A stretch of 64,000 nucleotides of DNA from Stenotrophomonas maltophilia (lineage in GTDB: Bacteria > Pseudomonadota > Gammaproteobacteria > Xanthomonadales > Xanthomonadaceae). Made by a program: the position numbers and the translations under genes. The notes below the pieces were generated by a model that had not been told where the DNA came from, ran no database searches, and worked only from the letters and a program-made list of their open reading frames with translations. Within the stretch, counting starts at the first letter, position 1. The number at the start of each line of letters is the position of its first letter. Location of the stretch: assembly GCF_003205835.1 (NCBI RefSeq), contig NZ_CP029773.1:3256501-3320500 (forward strand), given 5' to 3'. Below, one piece after another: positions 43,125 through 52,789 of the stretch.

Positions 43125-45029
43125 TCAACGTCCGCGCAGGAACCAGCGGTCGATCTCCGCCAGCGAAAAACGGGCCCAGGTCGGCCGGCCGTGGTTGCAC
43201 TGGCCGGACCGCTCGGTGATTTCCATGTCGCGCAGCAGCGCGTTCATTTCCGGCACGGTCAGCCGCCGGTTGGCGCGCACCGCGCCATGGCAGGCCATGG
43301 TCGACAGCAGCTCATCGCGAGCACTGGCCACGCGCCGGCTCTGGCCGTGTTCGCGCAGGTCGGTCAGCACGTCGCGCAGCAGCCCTTCCGGTTCGGCATG
43401 CGCCAGCAGCGCTGGAATGCTGCGTACGTGCAGCGCACCGGGGCCGGCACGGGTCACTTCGAAGCCGAGTGCGGCCAGGGTTTCACTTTCATTCTCGGCG
43501 GTGTCGGCTTCGCGCTCGCCCACTGCGAGCGTGATCGGCACCAGCAGCGGCTGCGACTGCAGGCCGATGCCATCGTGCGCGTTCTTCAGGCGCTCGTAGC
43601 CGATGCGCTCGTGCGCCGCATGCATGTCGACCACGATCAGGCCTTCGGCATTCTCGGCCAGGATGTAGATGCCGTGCAGCTGCGCGATGGCGTAGCCCAG
43701 CGGCGGTACGCCTGCGTCGGCACTGGTGACCGGCAGCCCGTTCTCGGTGGGCATCGGTGGCAGTGCCGCTGCACGCTCGGCACCGGCCGGCGTGGCATAC
43801 AGCGCGGCATAGGCCGCCGGTGCATCGGCCACCTGCAGGCCCAGTGGCTGCTGCGGTCGCCACCCGGAGAATCCACCGCCCCCGCCAGAGCCGGCACCGG
43901 GTGCCGGACCGCGCACCAGCCCGAAACCAGAGGCGCCCGCGCTCGATGTCATCGGAGCCATGGCCGCATCGACCGGATGCGCGGGGCCGGCACCGATGTC
44001 CTGCGCCGACATGCCGGCACGGGTGTCGGCCAGCGCATCCTTCAGGGTGCGGTAGACGAAATCATGGACCAGCCGCGAGTCGCGGAAGCGCACCTCGTGC
44101 TTGGCCGGGTGCACGTTGACGTCGACGCGGGTCGGGTCAAGTTCCAGGAACAGCACGTAGGCCGGTTGGCGGCCGTGATACAGCACATCGCCATAGGCCA
44201 TCTTCACGGCGTGGGCGACGCTGCGGTCGCGCACCGAGCGACCGTTGACGTACAGGTACTGCTGGTCGGCACTGGCCCGCGAATAATGCGGCTGCGCGAT
44301 CCAGCCGTGCAGCCGCAGGCCGGCACCGCTGTGATCCACGCGCACGGCCTGGTTGGCGAAATCCTCGCCCAGTGTTTCGGCCAGGCGCGCATCGGAATAC
44401 AGATCGCCCGGCTTGTAGCGGCGCGAGGCCTTGCCGTTGTGCGACACGCGCAGTTCGACATCCGGCCGCGCCAGCGCCAGTGAACGCAGCCATTCTTCGA
44501 TATGGCCCAGTTCGGTGCGTTCTGCGCGCAGGAACTTTCGCCGCGCCGGCACGTTGTAGAACAGCTCGCGCACTTCCACCGTGGTGCCGGGCGCATGCGC
44601 GCGCGGGGTCACTTCGCCGATCTTGCCGCCTTCGATCTGCAGTGCCGAACCATGTTCGTCATGTGCGCGGCGCGAGGACAGGGTGAAGCGGCTGACCGAT
44701 GCGATCGAGGGCAGCGCCTCACCACGGAAGCCGAGCGTGGCCACCGATTCAAGATCGTCCAGATCGGCGATCTTGCTGGTGGCGTGGCGTGAGACCGCCA
44801 GTGGCAACTGTTCCGGTGCGATGCCACTGCCGTTGTCACGGATGCGGATCAGGCGGACACCGCCCTCCTCAAGGTCGATATCGACGCGGCTGGCGCCGGC
44901 GTCGATCGCGTTCTCGACCAGTTCCTTGACCACCGACGCAGGACGTTCGACCACTTCACCTGCGGCGATCTGGTTGATGAGGATCTCCGGCAACGGCCGG
45001 ATCGGGCGCGGATGGGTAGCAGACGTCAT
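43125..45029 (-). CDS. mutL: MutL, DNA mismatch repair protein with endonuclease motif
   Basis: 634 residues. N-terminal GHKL ATPase with [14 protein letters not shown] and GFRGEAL; a variable Gly/Pro-rich linker around 360-400; C-terminal dimerisation domain. The C-terminal domain contains [12 protein letters not shown] (from Asp468), which fits the DQHA(X)2E(X)4E endonuclease motif, and CNHGRP near the end, a variant of the CPHGRP motif. E. coli MutL lacks this, so this protein probably nicks DNA itself. ATG at 45029 is the standard start; 14 further codons upstream are open. Confidence 0.95.
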   Translation of the reverse strand: MTSATHPRPIRPLPEILINQIAAGEVVERPASVVKELVENAIDAGASRVDIDLEEGGVRLIRIRDNGSGIAPEQLPLAVSRHATSKIADLDDLESVATLGFRGEALPSIASVSRFTLSSRRAHDEHGSALQIEGGKIGEVTPRAHAPGTTVEVRELFYNVPARRKFLRAERTELGHIEEWLRSLALARPDVELRVSHNGKASRRYKPGDLYSDARLAETLGEDFANQAVRVDHSGAGLRLHGWIAQPHYSRASADQQYLYVNGRSVRDRSVAHAVKMAYGDVLYHGRQPAYVLFLELDPTRVDVNVHPAKHEVRFRDSRLVHDFVYRTLKDALADTRAGMSAQDIGAGPAHPVDAAMAPMTSSAGASGFGLVRGPAPGAGSGGGGGFSGWRPQQPLGLQVADAPAAYAALYATPAGAERAAALPPMPTENGLPVTSADAGVPPLGYAIAQLHGIYILAENAEGLIVVDMHAAHERIGYERLKNAHDGIGLQSQPLLVPITLAVGEREADTAENESETLAALGFEVTRAGPGALHVRSIPALLAHAEPEGLLRDVLTDLREHGQSRRVASARDELLSTMACHGAVRANRRLTVPEMNALLRDMEITERSGQCNHGRPTWARFSLAEIDRWFLRGR

Positions 45030-45056
45030 GCGGGGATGATAACGGAGCGGCCGAGG

Positions 45057-45123
45057 GTAGAGTCGAGCCATGCTCGACTGACGGGCTACCGGGAAGGCCC
45101 AGTCGAGCGCCGCTCGACTCTAC
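45057..45123. repeat. SMAG-type REP pair
   Basis: GTAG at 45057, core GTCGAGCCATGCTCGAC, and the inverted second palindrome GTCGAGCGCCGCTCGAC ending CTAC at 45123, between amiC and mutL. Confidence 0.82.
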
Positions 45124-45131
45124 AGAAAGCA

Positions 45132-45153
45132 GTAACCCGCCTTCGGCGGGTTA
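45132..45153. terminator. Hairpin at the amiC stop codon
   Basis: GTAACCCGCC-TTC-GGCGGGTTAC; its 3' arm contains the amiC TAA on the minus strand (45151-45153). GC-rich stem, weak T-run, so termination strength is uncertain. Confidence 0.65.
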
Positions 45154-46713
45154 CTTGCTGCCGCCGGCCATGGTGCCGGCTGCGTCGATCTCAGCCTGGG
45201 CGCGGGCCGCGTACAGCGTGCCCGGGGGCGGCTGGCGGCTGAAGAAGGTGTGCACACCATCCAGCACGGCCCCGGCGATCTTGCGCTGGTAGGCCGGATC
45301 GATCAGACGGCGCTCTTCATCCGGATTGGAGATGAACGCGGTCTCCACCAGCATCGCCGGCATGTCCGAGGTGCGCAGCACTGCGAAGTTGGCGCGCTCG
45401 ATGTTCGGCTTGTGGTTGTTGCCGATCCGCTTCAGGCCGCCCAGCACATGGCCGGCCGCGTCCTCGGACGCCTTCATGTAGCCGCTCTGGGCCAGGTCCA
45501 GCAGCACGTTGGCGAGCGTGCCTTCGGTCTGCTGCAGGCGCACGCCACCGACCAGGTCGGCCGCGTTTTCCTTGTCCGCCAACCAGCGGGCGCGCTGCGA
45601 AGAGGCGCCCTTGGTCGACAGCACGTACACCGACGAACCGGTGGCCGAACGGTTTTCCGCCGCGTCGGCATGGATCGAAATGAAGATGTCGGCCTTGTTC
45701 GCACGCGCCTTCTGCGCACGCATCGGCAGCGGGATGAACACATCGCTGTCGCGGGTCAGGTAAGCCTTCAGGCCCGGCGTCGCGTTGACCTGGCGGGCCA
45801 GCTCACGCGCCACGGCCAGGGTCACATCCTTCTCGCGCTTGCCGGTCGGGCCGATCGCACCGGGGTCCTGGCCGCCGTGGCCCGGATCGATGGCCACCAC
45901 CAGGTGGCGCATGCCGGCCTGCATGCGGATGCGCGAGGCATCGCTGGGCATGGCCGGACGCGGTGGCACCACCGTCGTCGGAACCGGCGCAGGCGCAGTG
46001 GCCGGCGGCGTGGTTACCACGGCGGCGGTACGCTGGCCGGCAAGGATCGCAGCCGGCGATGCGGACGGCGTGCTGCTGGCAGCCGTACCCGCTGCCGCGA
46101 CCTGGGCTGGAGCGGTGGACGGCGCCGGGGTCGGCGTGGCCGGTGTGGCAGCGGCGGCGCTGGCCTGCTGCTGTACCTGCGCGGTCAACAGTGCGGTGGC
46201 GCGCGCGGCGTCGTTGCGCGACTGCGCGCTCTCGGCCGGCGTCGGTGCGGGCGTGCTGGCAGGGACCTGCGGCTGTACCGCCGGCGTCGCCGCAGGACGA
46301 CTGGCGGCCACGGCAGGACCATCGCCCGGCCATTCGATCACCAGCTTGGATTCATTGCCCTCGCGCTGCATCTGCGGGCGGAACGGCGCCACCGATTCAG
46401 CGAGGTCGAAAACGACACGGAAAGTGCCCGGCACCGGCTGTCCGGTACGCACCGCCGTGACCACGCCCTGCGCGGCCGGCATCTTCAGGTTGCGTATGGC
46501 GCTGGAATCCGGGAAATCGACCACCAGGCGGTTCGGACCGGCCAACGACAGGGTCTTGTAACCGCCACTGCCGACCAGCGAGATCTCGGCACGGGTGCCG
46601 GTAGCGCCGGTATTCAGCAGGACCTGGCGGACTTCGCCGGCCCACGCACTGACGCTCGCCAGACCCAGTCCGACGGCGGCACAGATGGCAATGAGACGGT
46701 TCCCCGGGCGCAT
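45151..46713 (-). CDS. amiC: AmiC-type N-acetylmuramoyl-L-alanine amidase
   Basis: 520 residues: signal peptide (about 1-25), an AMIN domain (about 28-130) that in relatives directs the enzyme to the septum, a long Ala/Pro/Thr linker (about 140-270), and an Amidase_3 zinc domain (about 280-500) with IDPGHGGQDPGA, the VLETAF-like VETAFISN and the HAD metal ligand ISIHADA. It cleaves septal peptidoglycan for daughter-cell separation. The linker is longer than in E. coli AmiC. It is followed by tsaE on the same strand across 82 bases. Confidence 0.93.
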   Translation of the reverse strand: MRPGNRLIAICAAVGLGLASVSAWAGEVRQVLLNTGATGTRAEISLVGSGGYKTLSLAGPNRLVVDFPDSSAIRNLKMPAAQGVVTAVRTGQPVPGTFRVVFDLAESVAPFRPQMQREGNESKLVIEWPGDGPAVAASRPAATPAVQPQVPASTPAPTPAESAQSRNDAARATALLTAQVQQQASAAAATPATPTPAPSTAPAQVAAAGTAASSTPSASPAAILAGQRTAAVVTTPPATAPAPVPTTVVPPRPAMPSDASRIRMQAGMRHLVVAIDPGHGGQDPGAIGPTGKREKDVTLAVARELARQVNATPGLKAYLTRDSDVFIPLPMRAQKARANKADIFISIHADAAENRSATGSSVYVLSTKGASSQRARWLADKENAADLVGGVRLQQTEGTLANVLLDLAQSGYMKASEDAAGHVLGGLKRIGNNHKPNIERANFAVLRTSDMPAMLVETAFISNPDEERRLIDPAYQRKIAGAVLDGVHTFFSRQPPPGTLYAARAQAEIDAAGTMAGGSK

Positions 46714-46795
46714 GGCTCAGGATTCAATCACCGCGCTGAACGGAATGCAACACCTTTTTCCTTAATAATCCGTAACCTGCCGGTGTTTGTTCTCG

Positions 46796-47278
46796 TCAGC
46801 CGACAGAAATGGCCTGCAAGTCGCCCCCTTGGGGGAGCCGTTCCAGCCATTCATGTCCGATGTCGCTGGCCCCAGTGAGACGGGCGCGACGCCCCTGCCC
46901 CTCGATCTCCAGCGCCACCACCAGGTCGGTCGGCGGCAGCGCGCCAGCGCCGCGTTCCGGCCATTCGACCAGCCACAACACCGCGCTGCCCTCGTCCAGC
47001 CCGAGAAAATCGAGCTCGCCGGCCTGGCCGATCCGGTACAGGTCCAGATGCCACGCCTCGCCACCGCTGGCCAGTGGGTAGCGCTCGACCAGGGTATAGG
47101 TCGGGCTGCGGATCGCGCCCTGCACGCCCAGCGCGCGCAGCAGCGCGCGGGCCGTGGTGGACTTGCCGGCGCCCAGGTCGCCGCGCAGTTCGACCAGCGC
47201 CTGCGGTGGTCGGGTGGCAGCCAGCCACTGCCCGAGCTGTTCGGTGGCATCGCTGTCGGCAAGAAAGAAGTCGGTCAT
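46796..47278 (-). CDS. tsaE: TsaE, tRNA t6A synthesis ATPase
   Basis: 160-residue P-loop protein of the threonylcarbamoyl-adenosine complex. Walker A GDLGAGKSTTAR starts near residue 33, SPTYTLVERY follows, then DLYRIG and the Walker B-like LVEWPERG. It has the usual length. Start overlaps the nnr stop by four bases (ATGA) and amiC follows, the common nnr-tsaE-amiC gene order. Confidence 0.94.
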   Translation of the reverse strand: MTDFFLADSDATEQLGQWLAATRPPQALVELRGDLGAGKSTTARALLRALGVQGAIRSPTYTLVERYPLASGGEAWHLDLYRIGQAGELDFLGLDEGSAVLWLVEWPERGAGALPPTDLVVALEIEGQGRRARLTGASDIGHEWLERLPQGGDLQAISVG

Positions 47279-48759
47279 GGAGAGAGGTCCGGGTTGGCCA
47301 GTCGCCGCAGCGGCGCCAGCAGGTCAGTGGGAAGCAGGCCACGCGCGCCGTCGGCGGCCGCAGCATCGCCGGCGAGCGCGTGCAGCAACGCGCCAGCCGC
47401 AGCGGCGTCGAAGGCGGTCAGGCCCTGCGCACGCAGGCTGGCGATGATGCCGGTGAGCAGGTCGCCCATGCCCCCCACGGCCATGCCGGGATTGCCCGCA
47501 GCAATCAGCCGTGGCGTCTGCGCGGGTGCCGCCACGATGCTGCCCGCGCCCTTCAGCACCACCACGGCGTGGAAGCGCTCGGCCAATGCCTGTGCACTGC
47601 CATAGCGATCAGCCTGGATGTCAGCGGTGCTGCACCCGAGCAGGCGCGCGGCCTCGCCCGGGTGTGGCGTGAGGATCGCGTGCGGCAGTGCGCGCGGATC
47701 CTTCGCCAGCAGATTCAGTGCATCGGCATCAACCACCAGCGGCTTGTCACACGCCAGCACCCGTGCAAAGAGTGCGCGCGCCCACTCGTCCTGGCCCAGC
47801 CCGGGGCCGATCGCCACCACTCCGGCCCTGTCCAGCAGCGCCGGCAGCGCGTCACCATCTTCCAGCGCGTGGGCCATGGCCTCGGGCAGGCGCGCCAGCA
47901 AGGGGCCGACGTGATCGCGACGGGTGCCAACGCTGAGCAGGCCCGCGCCAGCACGCAGCGCCGCCTCGGCAGCCATCACGACCGCGCCGCCACTGCCGTG
48001 GTTTCCACCGATGCAGAGAACGTGGCCCGATTCTCCCTTGTGGGTATTGGCGCGTCGCGGTGGCAGCAGCACCGGCAAGCGGTCGCCCGTCCAGCGCTGC
48101 GCGCTGGCGTGGACACCGTCCCAGGCCTGATCAGGCAGTTCAAGTGGCGCCAGCCGACGCTGGCCCACCTGTTCCAGGGCATCACCGGTGTACAGGCCGC
48201 GGTGACACGCGATGAACTGCAACGTGACAGTGGCCTTCACCGCCACGCCGGGCACACAACCGCTGTCGGCATCAACGCCACTCGGCACATCCATCGCCAG
48301 CACCGGCCGTTGCGCCGCATTGAGGGCCTCGATCAGCGACTGGGCCATGCCGGCTGGCGCCCGGTCCAGGCCAAGCCCGAACAGTGCGTCTACATAGACC
48401 TCAGCAGCCGGCAACTGACCGTCGAACGCAACGATGCAGCCGCCTGCCGCGGCAAATTCCGCTGCAGCCTGCGCCGCCAGCGCCGTGGCGGGCGCCGTGC
48501 CGGGCAGCGTGACCACCTGTACCTGCCGCCCTGACCGCACGGCATGGCGGGCCAGCACGTAACCGTCGCCACCGTTGTTGCCGGCACCGGCCAGCACGCA
48601 TAGCTGGAGGGCTTCCGGCCACTGCTGCAGGAGGCACTGCCAGCCGGCCAGACCGGCCTGGGCCATCAGGCTCCAGCCACCATCACCGGCCAGCGCCGAT
48701 GCGCGTCCATCGAGCGCGCGCGCTGCTGCGGTATCGAACAGAAGGGAAAGATCGGGCAT
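47275..48759 (-). CDS. nnr: Nnr, bifunctional NAD(P)HX epimerase/dehydratase
   Basis: Repairs hydrated NAD(P)H. The 494-residue fusion has an N-terminal epimerase (YjeF_N) domain (about 1-210; AGAGNNGGDGY, DALFGLGLDR) and a C-terminal ADP/ATP-dependent dehydratase domain (about 220-494; HKGESGHVLCIGG, LTPHPGEAARLLG, NPGMAVGGMGDLLTG). All landmark motifs are present. The start lies 8 bases after a TATAAA on the minus strand with no ribosome site, suggesting a leaderless message; queG is divergent across 23 bases. Confidence 0.95.
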   Translation of the reverse strand: MPDLSLLFDTAAARALDGRASALAGDGGWSLMAQAGLAGWQCLLQQWPEALQLCVLAGAGNNGGDGYVLARHAVRSGRQVQVVTLPGTAPATALAAQAAAEFAAAGGCIVAFDGQLPAAEVYVDALFGLGLDRAPAGMAQSLIEALNAAQRPVLAMDVPSGVDADSGCVPGVAVKATVTLQFIACHRGLYTGDALEQVGQRRLAPLELPDQAWDGVHASAQRWTGDRLPVLLPPRRANTHKGESGHVLCIGGNHGSGGAVVMAAEAALRAGAGLLSVGTRRDHVGPLLARLPEAMAHALEDGDALPALLDRAGVVAIGPGLGQDEWARALFARVLACDKPLVVDADALNLLAKDPRALPHAILTPHPGEAARLLGCSTADIQADRYGSAQALAERFHAVVVLKGAGSIVAAPAQTPRLIAAGNPGMAVGGMGDLLTGIIASLRAQGLTAFDAAAAGALLHALAGDAAAADGARGLLPTDLLAPLRRLANPDLSP

Positions 48760-48767
48760 GCAGGGAT

Positions 48768-48775
48768 TTTATACT
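48768..48775. promoter_or_regulatory. Shared AT-rich -10 region for nnr and queG
   Basis: TATACT (48770-48775, plus) lies 7 bases before the queG ATG; on the minus strand the same bases read AGTATAAAAT, 8 bases before the nnr ATG. No good -35 hexamer is visible on either strand. Start distances imply leaderless or nearly leaderless transcripts. Confidence 0.45.
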
Positions 48776-48782
48776 GGTGCGC

Positions 48783-49853
48783 ATGTCCCCCGTCCCCGCC
48801 CCCGTCGATCCGGCCCAGGCCGTGCAGCGCATCCGCGAACTGGCCCGTGCGCATGGCTTCCAGCGCTGCGGCATCGCCGGCATCGAGCTGGGCGAGGATG
48901 AGGCGCATCTGGCCGACTGGCTGGGCCAGGGCCTGTACGGCACGATGGACTGGATGGCGCGCCACGGCACGCTGCGTGCGCGGCCGGCCGAACTGCTGCC
49001 CGGCACCGTGCGGGTGATCTCGGTGGGCATGGACTACAGCCACAAGGACGACACCGAAGCCTGGGCGACCTTGGCCGATCCCGGCCGTGCCTACGTGGCC
49101 CGTTACGCGCTGGGCCGCGACTACCACAAGCTGATGCGCAACCGCCTGCAGAAGCTCGCCACGCAGATCAACGATGAGGTGGCGCCGCTGGGCTACCGCG
49201 TGTTCGTCGATTCGGCACCGGTGCTGGAACGCGCACTGGCGCGCAACGCCGGGCTCGGCTGGATCGGCAAGCACACCTGCCTGATCGACCGTCACGGCGG
49301 TTCCTGGTTCTTCATCGGCGAGATCTATATCGACATCCCCCTGCCGATCGACGTGCCGGCCACTGCCCACTGCGGTACCTGCACGCGCTGCATCGATGTC
49401 TGCCCCACCCAGGCCATCATCGGACCGCAGCGGCTGGACGCGCGGCGCTGCATTTCCTACCTGACCATCGAGCACGACGGTCCCATTCCCGAAGACATGC
49501 GGCCGCTGATGGGCAACCGCATCTACGGCTGCGACGACTGCCAGCTGGTCTGCCCCTGGAACAAATTCGCCAAGCGCACCGACGAAGCCGATTTCCGCGC
49601 GCGCAACAATCTCGATATCGCGCGCCTGGACCAGTTGTTCGCCTGGGATGAAACCGAGTTCCTGCGCCGTACCGAAGGCAGCCCGATCCGGCGCAGCGGC
49701 CATGAACGCTGGCTGCGCAACATCGCGGTGGCGCTGGGCAACGCGCCGACCACGGCAGAGACGCTGGCCGCGCTGCATACCCGCGTCGATGATCCCTCGC
49801 CGTTGGTGCGTGAACACGTGCAGTGGGCGCTGGGCCAGCACGCGGTGCGCTGA
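48783..49853 (+). CDS. queG: QueG, epoxyqueuosine reductase
   Basis: Last step of queuosine synthesis in tRNA. The 356-residue cobalamin/iron-sulfur enzyme has two [4Fe-4S] motifs, [12 protein letters not shown] and [11 protein letters not shown], the [10 protein letters not shown] region for substrate/cobalamin contact, and C-terminal HEAT-like residues. ATG at 48783 has no Shine-Dalgarno; see the shared -10. The longer frame upstream is antisense to nnr. Functionally it links with gluQ at 38753. Confidence 0.95.
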   Translation: MSPVPAPVDPAQAVQRIRELARAHGFQRCGIAGIELGEDEAHLADWLGQGLYGTMDWMARHGTLRARPAELLPGTVRVISVGMDYSHKDDTEAWATLADPGRAYVARYALGRDYHKLMRNRLQKLATQINDEVAPLGYRVFVDSAPVLERALARNAGLGWIGKHTCLIDRHGGSWFFIGEIYIDIPLPIDVPATAHCGTCTRCIDVCPTQAIIGPQRLDARRCISYLTIEHDGPIPEDMRPLMGNRIYGCDDCQLVCPWNKFAKRTDEADFRARNNLDIARLDQLFAWDETEFLRRTEGSPIRRSGHERWLRNIAVALGNAPTTAETLAALHTRVDDPSPLVREHVQWALGQHAVR

Positions 49854-49897
49854 CGTGCGATCCTGAGCCCCCGTTCCGTCCGCAGCACGCCGTTCCC

Positions 49898-51229
49898 ATG
49901 CAGCCACGCAACAACGACATCCTCACCCCCAGCCAGCTCAACACCCTGGCCCGCGACCTGCTGGAAGGCAGCTTCCCGGCGATCTGGGTCGAGGCCGAGC
50001 TGGGCAGCGTGGCGCGCCCTTCCTCCGGGCACCTGTATTTCACCCTGAAGGACGCACGTGCGCAGCTGCGCGCAGCGATGTTCCGGATGAAGGCGCAGTA
50101 CCTGAAGTTCGTGCCGCGCGAAGGCATGCGCGTGCTGGTGCGCGGCAAGGTGACCCTGTACGACGCCCGTGGCGAGTACCAGATGGTGCTGGACCACATG
50201 GAAGAAGCCGGCGAAGGCGCGCTGCGCCGCGCCTTCGAGGAGCTGAAGGCACGGCTGGAGGCCGAGGGCCTGTTCGACCCCGCACGCAAGCGGCCGCTGC
50301 CGGCGCACGTGCAGCGCCTGGCAGTGATCACCTCGCCGACCGGCGCCGCCGTGCGCGACGTACTGAGCGTGCTTGAGCGCCGTTTCCCGCTGCTGGAAGT
50401 GGACCTGCTGCCGACCCTGGTGCAGGGCAGCAGCGCCGCTGCACAGATCACCCGCCTGCTGCAGGCCGCCGACGCCAGTGGCCGCTACGACGTGATCCTG
50501 CTGACCCGCGGTGGCGGTTCACTGGAAGACCTGTGGGCGTTCAACGATGAAGCGCTGGCCCGCGCCATCGCCGCCAGCAACACGCCGGTGGTCTCGGCGG
50601 TCGGCCACGAAACCGACTTCAGCCTCAGCGACTTCGCCGCCGACCTGCGCGCACCGACGCCTTCGGTGGCGGCCGAACTGCTGGTACCGGACCAGCGCGA
50701 ACTGGCGTTGCGCCTGCGCCGGACTGCGGCGCGCATGGTGCAGCTGCAACGGCATGCGATGCAGCAGGCGATGCAGCGCGCCGATCGTGCCCTGCTGCGC
50801 CTGAACGCACAGAGCCCGCAGGCGCGGCTGGACCTGCTGCGCCGCCGCCAGCTCGATCTGGGCCGGCGCCTGCATGCCGCGTTCAACCAGCAGCAGGAGC
50901 GCCGCGCCGCGCGCCTGCGCCATGCGGCGGCGGTGCTGCGCGGGCACCATCCGCAACGCCAGCTCGACGCGATGCAGCGCCGTCTGGCTGCCCTGCGCGG
51001 GCGGCCGCAGGTGGCCATGCAGCGTCTGCTGGAGCGCGATGCCCTGCGCCTGCGCGGACTGGCGCGTTCGCTGGAAGCGGTCAGCCCGCTGGCGACCGTG
51101 GCGCGTGGCTACAGCATCCTGACCCGCAGTGACGATGGCTCGCTGGTACGCCAGGTCGACCAGGTACAGCCCGGTGATGCACTGCAGGCCCGCGTTGGCA
51201 ACGGCGTGATCGACGTGCAGGTAAAGTAA
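49898..51229 (+). CDS. xseA: XseA, exonuclease VII large subunit
   Basis: 443 residues. OB-fold N-terminal domain ([25 protein letters not shown]), the XseA catalytic core with [13 protein letters not shown] and SAVGHETDF, and a C-terminal coiled region rich in Gln/Arg. xseB is not in this window. ATG at 49898 gives the family start; the frame is open 25 codons earlier, overlapping queG. The gene ends just before the long repeat spacer. Confidence 0.95.
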   Translation: MQPRNNDILTPSQLNTLARDLLEGSFPAIWVEAELGSVARPSSGHLYFTLKDARAQLRAAMFRMKAQYLKFVPREGMRVLVRGKVTLYDARGEYQMVLDHMEEAGEGALRRAFEELKARLEAEGLFDPARKRPLPAHVQRLAVITSPTGAAVRDVLSVLERRFPLLEVDLLPTLVQGSSAAAQITRLLQAADASGRYDVILLTRGGGSLEDLWAFNDEALARAIAASNTPVVSAVGHETDFSLSDFAADLRAPTPSVAAELLVPDQRELALRLRRTAARMVQLQRHAMQQAMQRADRALLRLNAQSPQARLDLLRRRQLDLGRRLHAAFNQQQERRAARLRHAAAVLRGHHPQRQLDAMQRRLAALRGRPQVAMQRLLERDALRLRGLARSLEAVSPLATVARGYSILTRSDDGSLVRQVDQVQPGDALQARVGNGVIDVQVK

Positions 51230-51275
51230 AGAGTTGTTCGGCAGGGCTGCGCCCTGCACCTGCCGAAGCGTTCAA

Positions 51276-51299
51276 GCAACAGCAACAGCCGAAGCAACA
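51276..51299. repeat. GCAACA hexamer repeats
   Basis: Three GCAACA units and one GCCGAA variant, followed by GCCAAAGC. The unit is the reverse complement of TGTTGC at 51721-51750. Confidence 0.8.
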
Positions 51300-51323
51300 G
51301 CCAAAGCTGGTATTCCGTGGGAT

Positions 51324-51437
51324 GGCGGGGCGGTGTGGCTGTGCAGGACACGCCGTAAACCCATCCATGGGGGCTCGATGGCGCCATCCATGGCGCCAAC
51401 GGTCCTGCACATCCACACCGCCCCGCCTCTGACAGAT
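51324..51437 (-). repeat. Long fold-back element B
   Basis: 26-bp inverted repeat with one mismatch (51324-51349 and 51412-51437). The inside, read on the minus strand, has GGCGCCATGGATGGCGCC and CCCATGGATGGG hairpins and the shared TTTACGGCGTGTCC. It is on the opposite strand to elements A and C. Confidence 0.8.
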
Positions 51438-51451
51438 TCCGGAGGCTGTTG

Positions 51452-51498
51452 GTAGGTGTCGACCTTGGTCGACACGGTAGATCCACGCATGCGTGGAT
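51452..51498. repeat. REP group (two palindromes)
   Basis: GTAG-tagged GTGTCGACCTTGGTCGACAC and GTAGATCCACGCATGCGTGGAT side by side. They are different palindrome classes, as also seen after pgaD. Confidence 0.75.
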
Positions 51499-51526
51499 GA
51501 AAGCTGTCAGATATCGAATCAATTCG

Positions 51527-51567
51527 GGGTCAGATCCGTTTTCCGTAGGAAAACGGATCTGACCCCA
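51527..51567. repeat. 19-bp-arm palindrome, class GGGGTCAGATCCG
   Basis: Arms 51527-51545 and 51549-51567 are perfect complements with a GTA loop. Nearly the same palindrome recurs at 60620-60661. Confidence 0.85.
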
Positions 51568-51600
51568 AGCCATTCCGACAGATCGCGAGAAACTGTCGAA

Positions 51601-51702
51601 GGCGGGGTGGGTCCGGTTGCGGGAGTGTCCGCGGCATGGATGCCGCGGCCAAGCCCCCATGGACGGGTTTACGGCGTCTCCCGCAACCGGACCCACCCCG
51701 CC
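51601..51702 (+). repeat. Long fold-back element C
   Basis: Perfect 25-bp inverted repeat (51601-51625 and 51678-51702), unrelated in sequence to the arms of A apart from its G-rich start. The inner part keeps CATGGATG inside a CCGCGG stem, then a CCCATGGACGGG hairpin and TTTACGGCGT. Confidence 0.8.
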
Positions 51703-51718
51703 ATCCCGCGGAATGCAC

Positions 51719-51770
<52 letters not shown>

Positions 51771-51803
51771 CGCGGGTGCAGGGCTGCAAGCCCTGCCGCC
51801 CCC

Positions 51804-52700
51804 CTACTTTGCCTGCTCGCAGAATTTCTGCCGGTACTCGAGCGCCTTCGGCATCAGTGCCTGCAGGTTCTGGATACGGGTACCCGGATTCGGATGGGTC
51901 GAGGCGAACTCCGGCGGTGACTGGCCACCGCTGGCCTGGCCCATGCGCTGCCACAGCGGTACCGCCTCGCGTGGATCGAAGCACGCTGCCGCGGCCAGCA
52001 TCAGCCCCACTTCATCCGCCTGCGTCTCGTGGCTGCGCGCATACGGCAACAAGTAACCATAGCCCATCGCCGACATCATCATCTGTTGCTGCTGTGCATC
52101 CATGCCGCTGGCGGCGCCGGCCATCTGCCCGATCTGGGTCAGCTTCTGCTGGGCCATGCGCTGTGCACCATGGCGCAGCAGTGCATGGGCGATCTCGTGG
52201 CCCATCACCACCGCCATCGCATCGCGCGTACGCGCCACCGGCACCAGCCCGGTGTAAACGGCCATCTTGCCGCCCGGGAGGCAGAACGCATTGGCCTGCT
52301 CGGACGGGATCACATTCACTTCCCACTGGAAATCCCGCGCGAAGTGCGCCGGCTGCACGCCATGCTCCTGTGCCAGCGCGGTCTCCACCACGTCGACCTT
52401 GGCGATCAGCCGCTGGGCGATGTCGCGCACGTCGCGCGCGATCGGTGCGTTCGGATCCATCGGCCGTTCCTGCGACAGGATCTGCTGGTAGGCCTGCAAC
52501 CCCAGCGCCGTCTCCTGGCGCGCGTCCAGGCTGCTGTCGATCATCACCTTCTCACCGGTATAGGGATCGACCGTGCGGTTGGAAAACCAGTAGAACACCG
52601 CGTAGCCGGCAGCCAGCAGCAACACCCACCAGCGGATGTTGCCGAACAGGCCGCGCCGTTGCGGGCCTTGCGGCGAGCGGGAGAAGGGATCATTGCGCAT
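51804..52700 (-). CDS. M48-family zinc metalloprotease (LoiP/YggG-like)
   Basis: 298 residues. One membrane segment near the N-terminus (about 22-42, WWVLLLAAGYAVFYWF), then a protease domain with GHEIAHALLRHG near 167 and the third ligand in SHETQADEVGLML near 225. The linker has a short Met/Gln-rich stretch (MDAQQQQMMM). It resembles LoiP/YggG, but without a lipobox. ATG at 52700 avoids an upstream frame that overlaps the neighbour. Role is probably periplasmic protein quality control. Confidence 0.88.
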   Translation of the reverse strand: MRNDPFSRSPQGPQRRGLFGNIRWWVLLLAAGYAVFYWFSNRTVDPYTGEKVMIDSSLDARQETALGLQAYQQILSQERPMDPNAPIARDVRDIAQRLIAKVDVVETALAQEHGVQPAHFARDFQWEVNVIPSEQANAFCLPGGKMAVYTGLVPVARTRDAMAVVMGHEIAHALLRHGAQRMAQQKLTQIGQMAGAASGMDAQQQQMMMSAMGYGYLLPYARSHETQADEVGLMLAAAACFDPREAVPLWQRMGQASGGQSPPEFASTHPNPGTRIQNLQALMPKALEYRQKFCEQAK

Positions 52701-52789
52701 CGGGCGGTCTTCCGGCAGGTCCCGCCGGCTGGCGGGCACGGCGCAATCTTAGTGCGCCGATGCCCGCAGCGGGTGAAGCCCGGCGCCGC

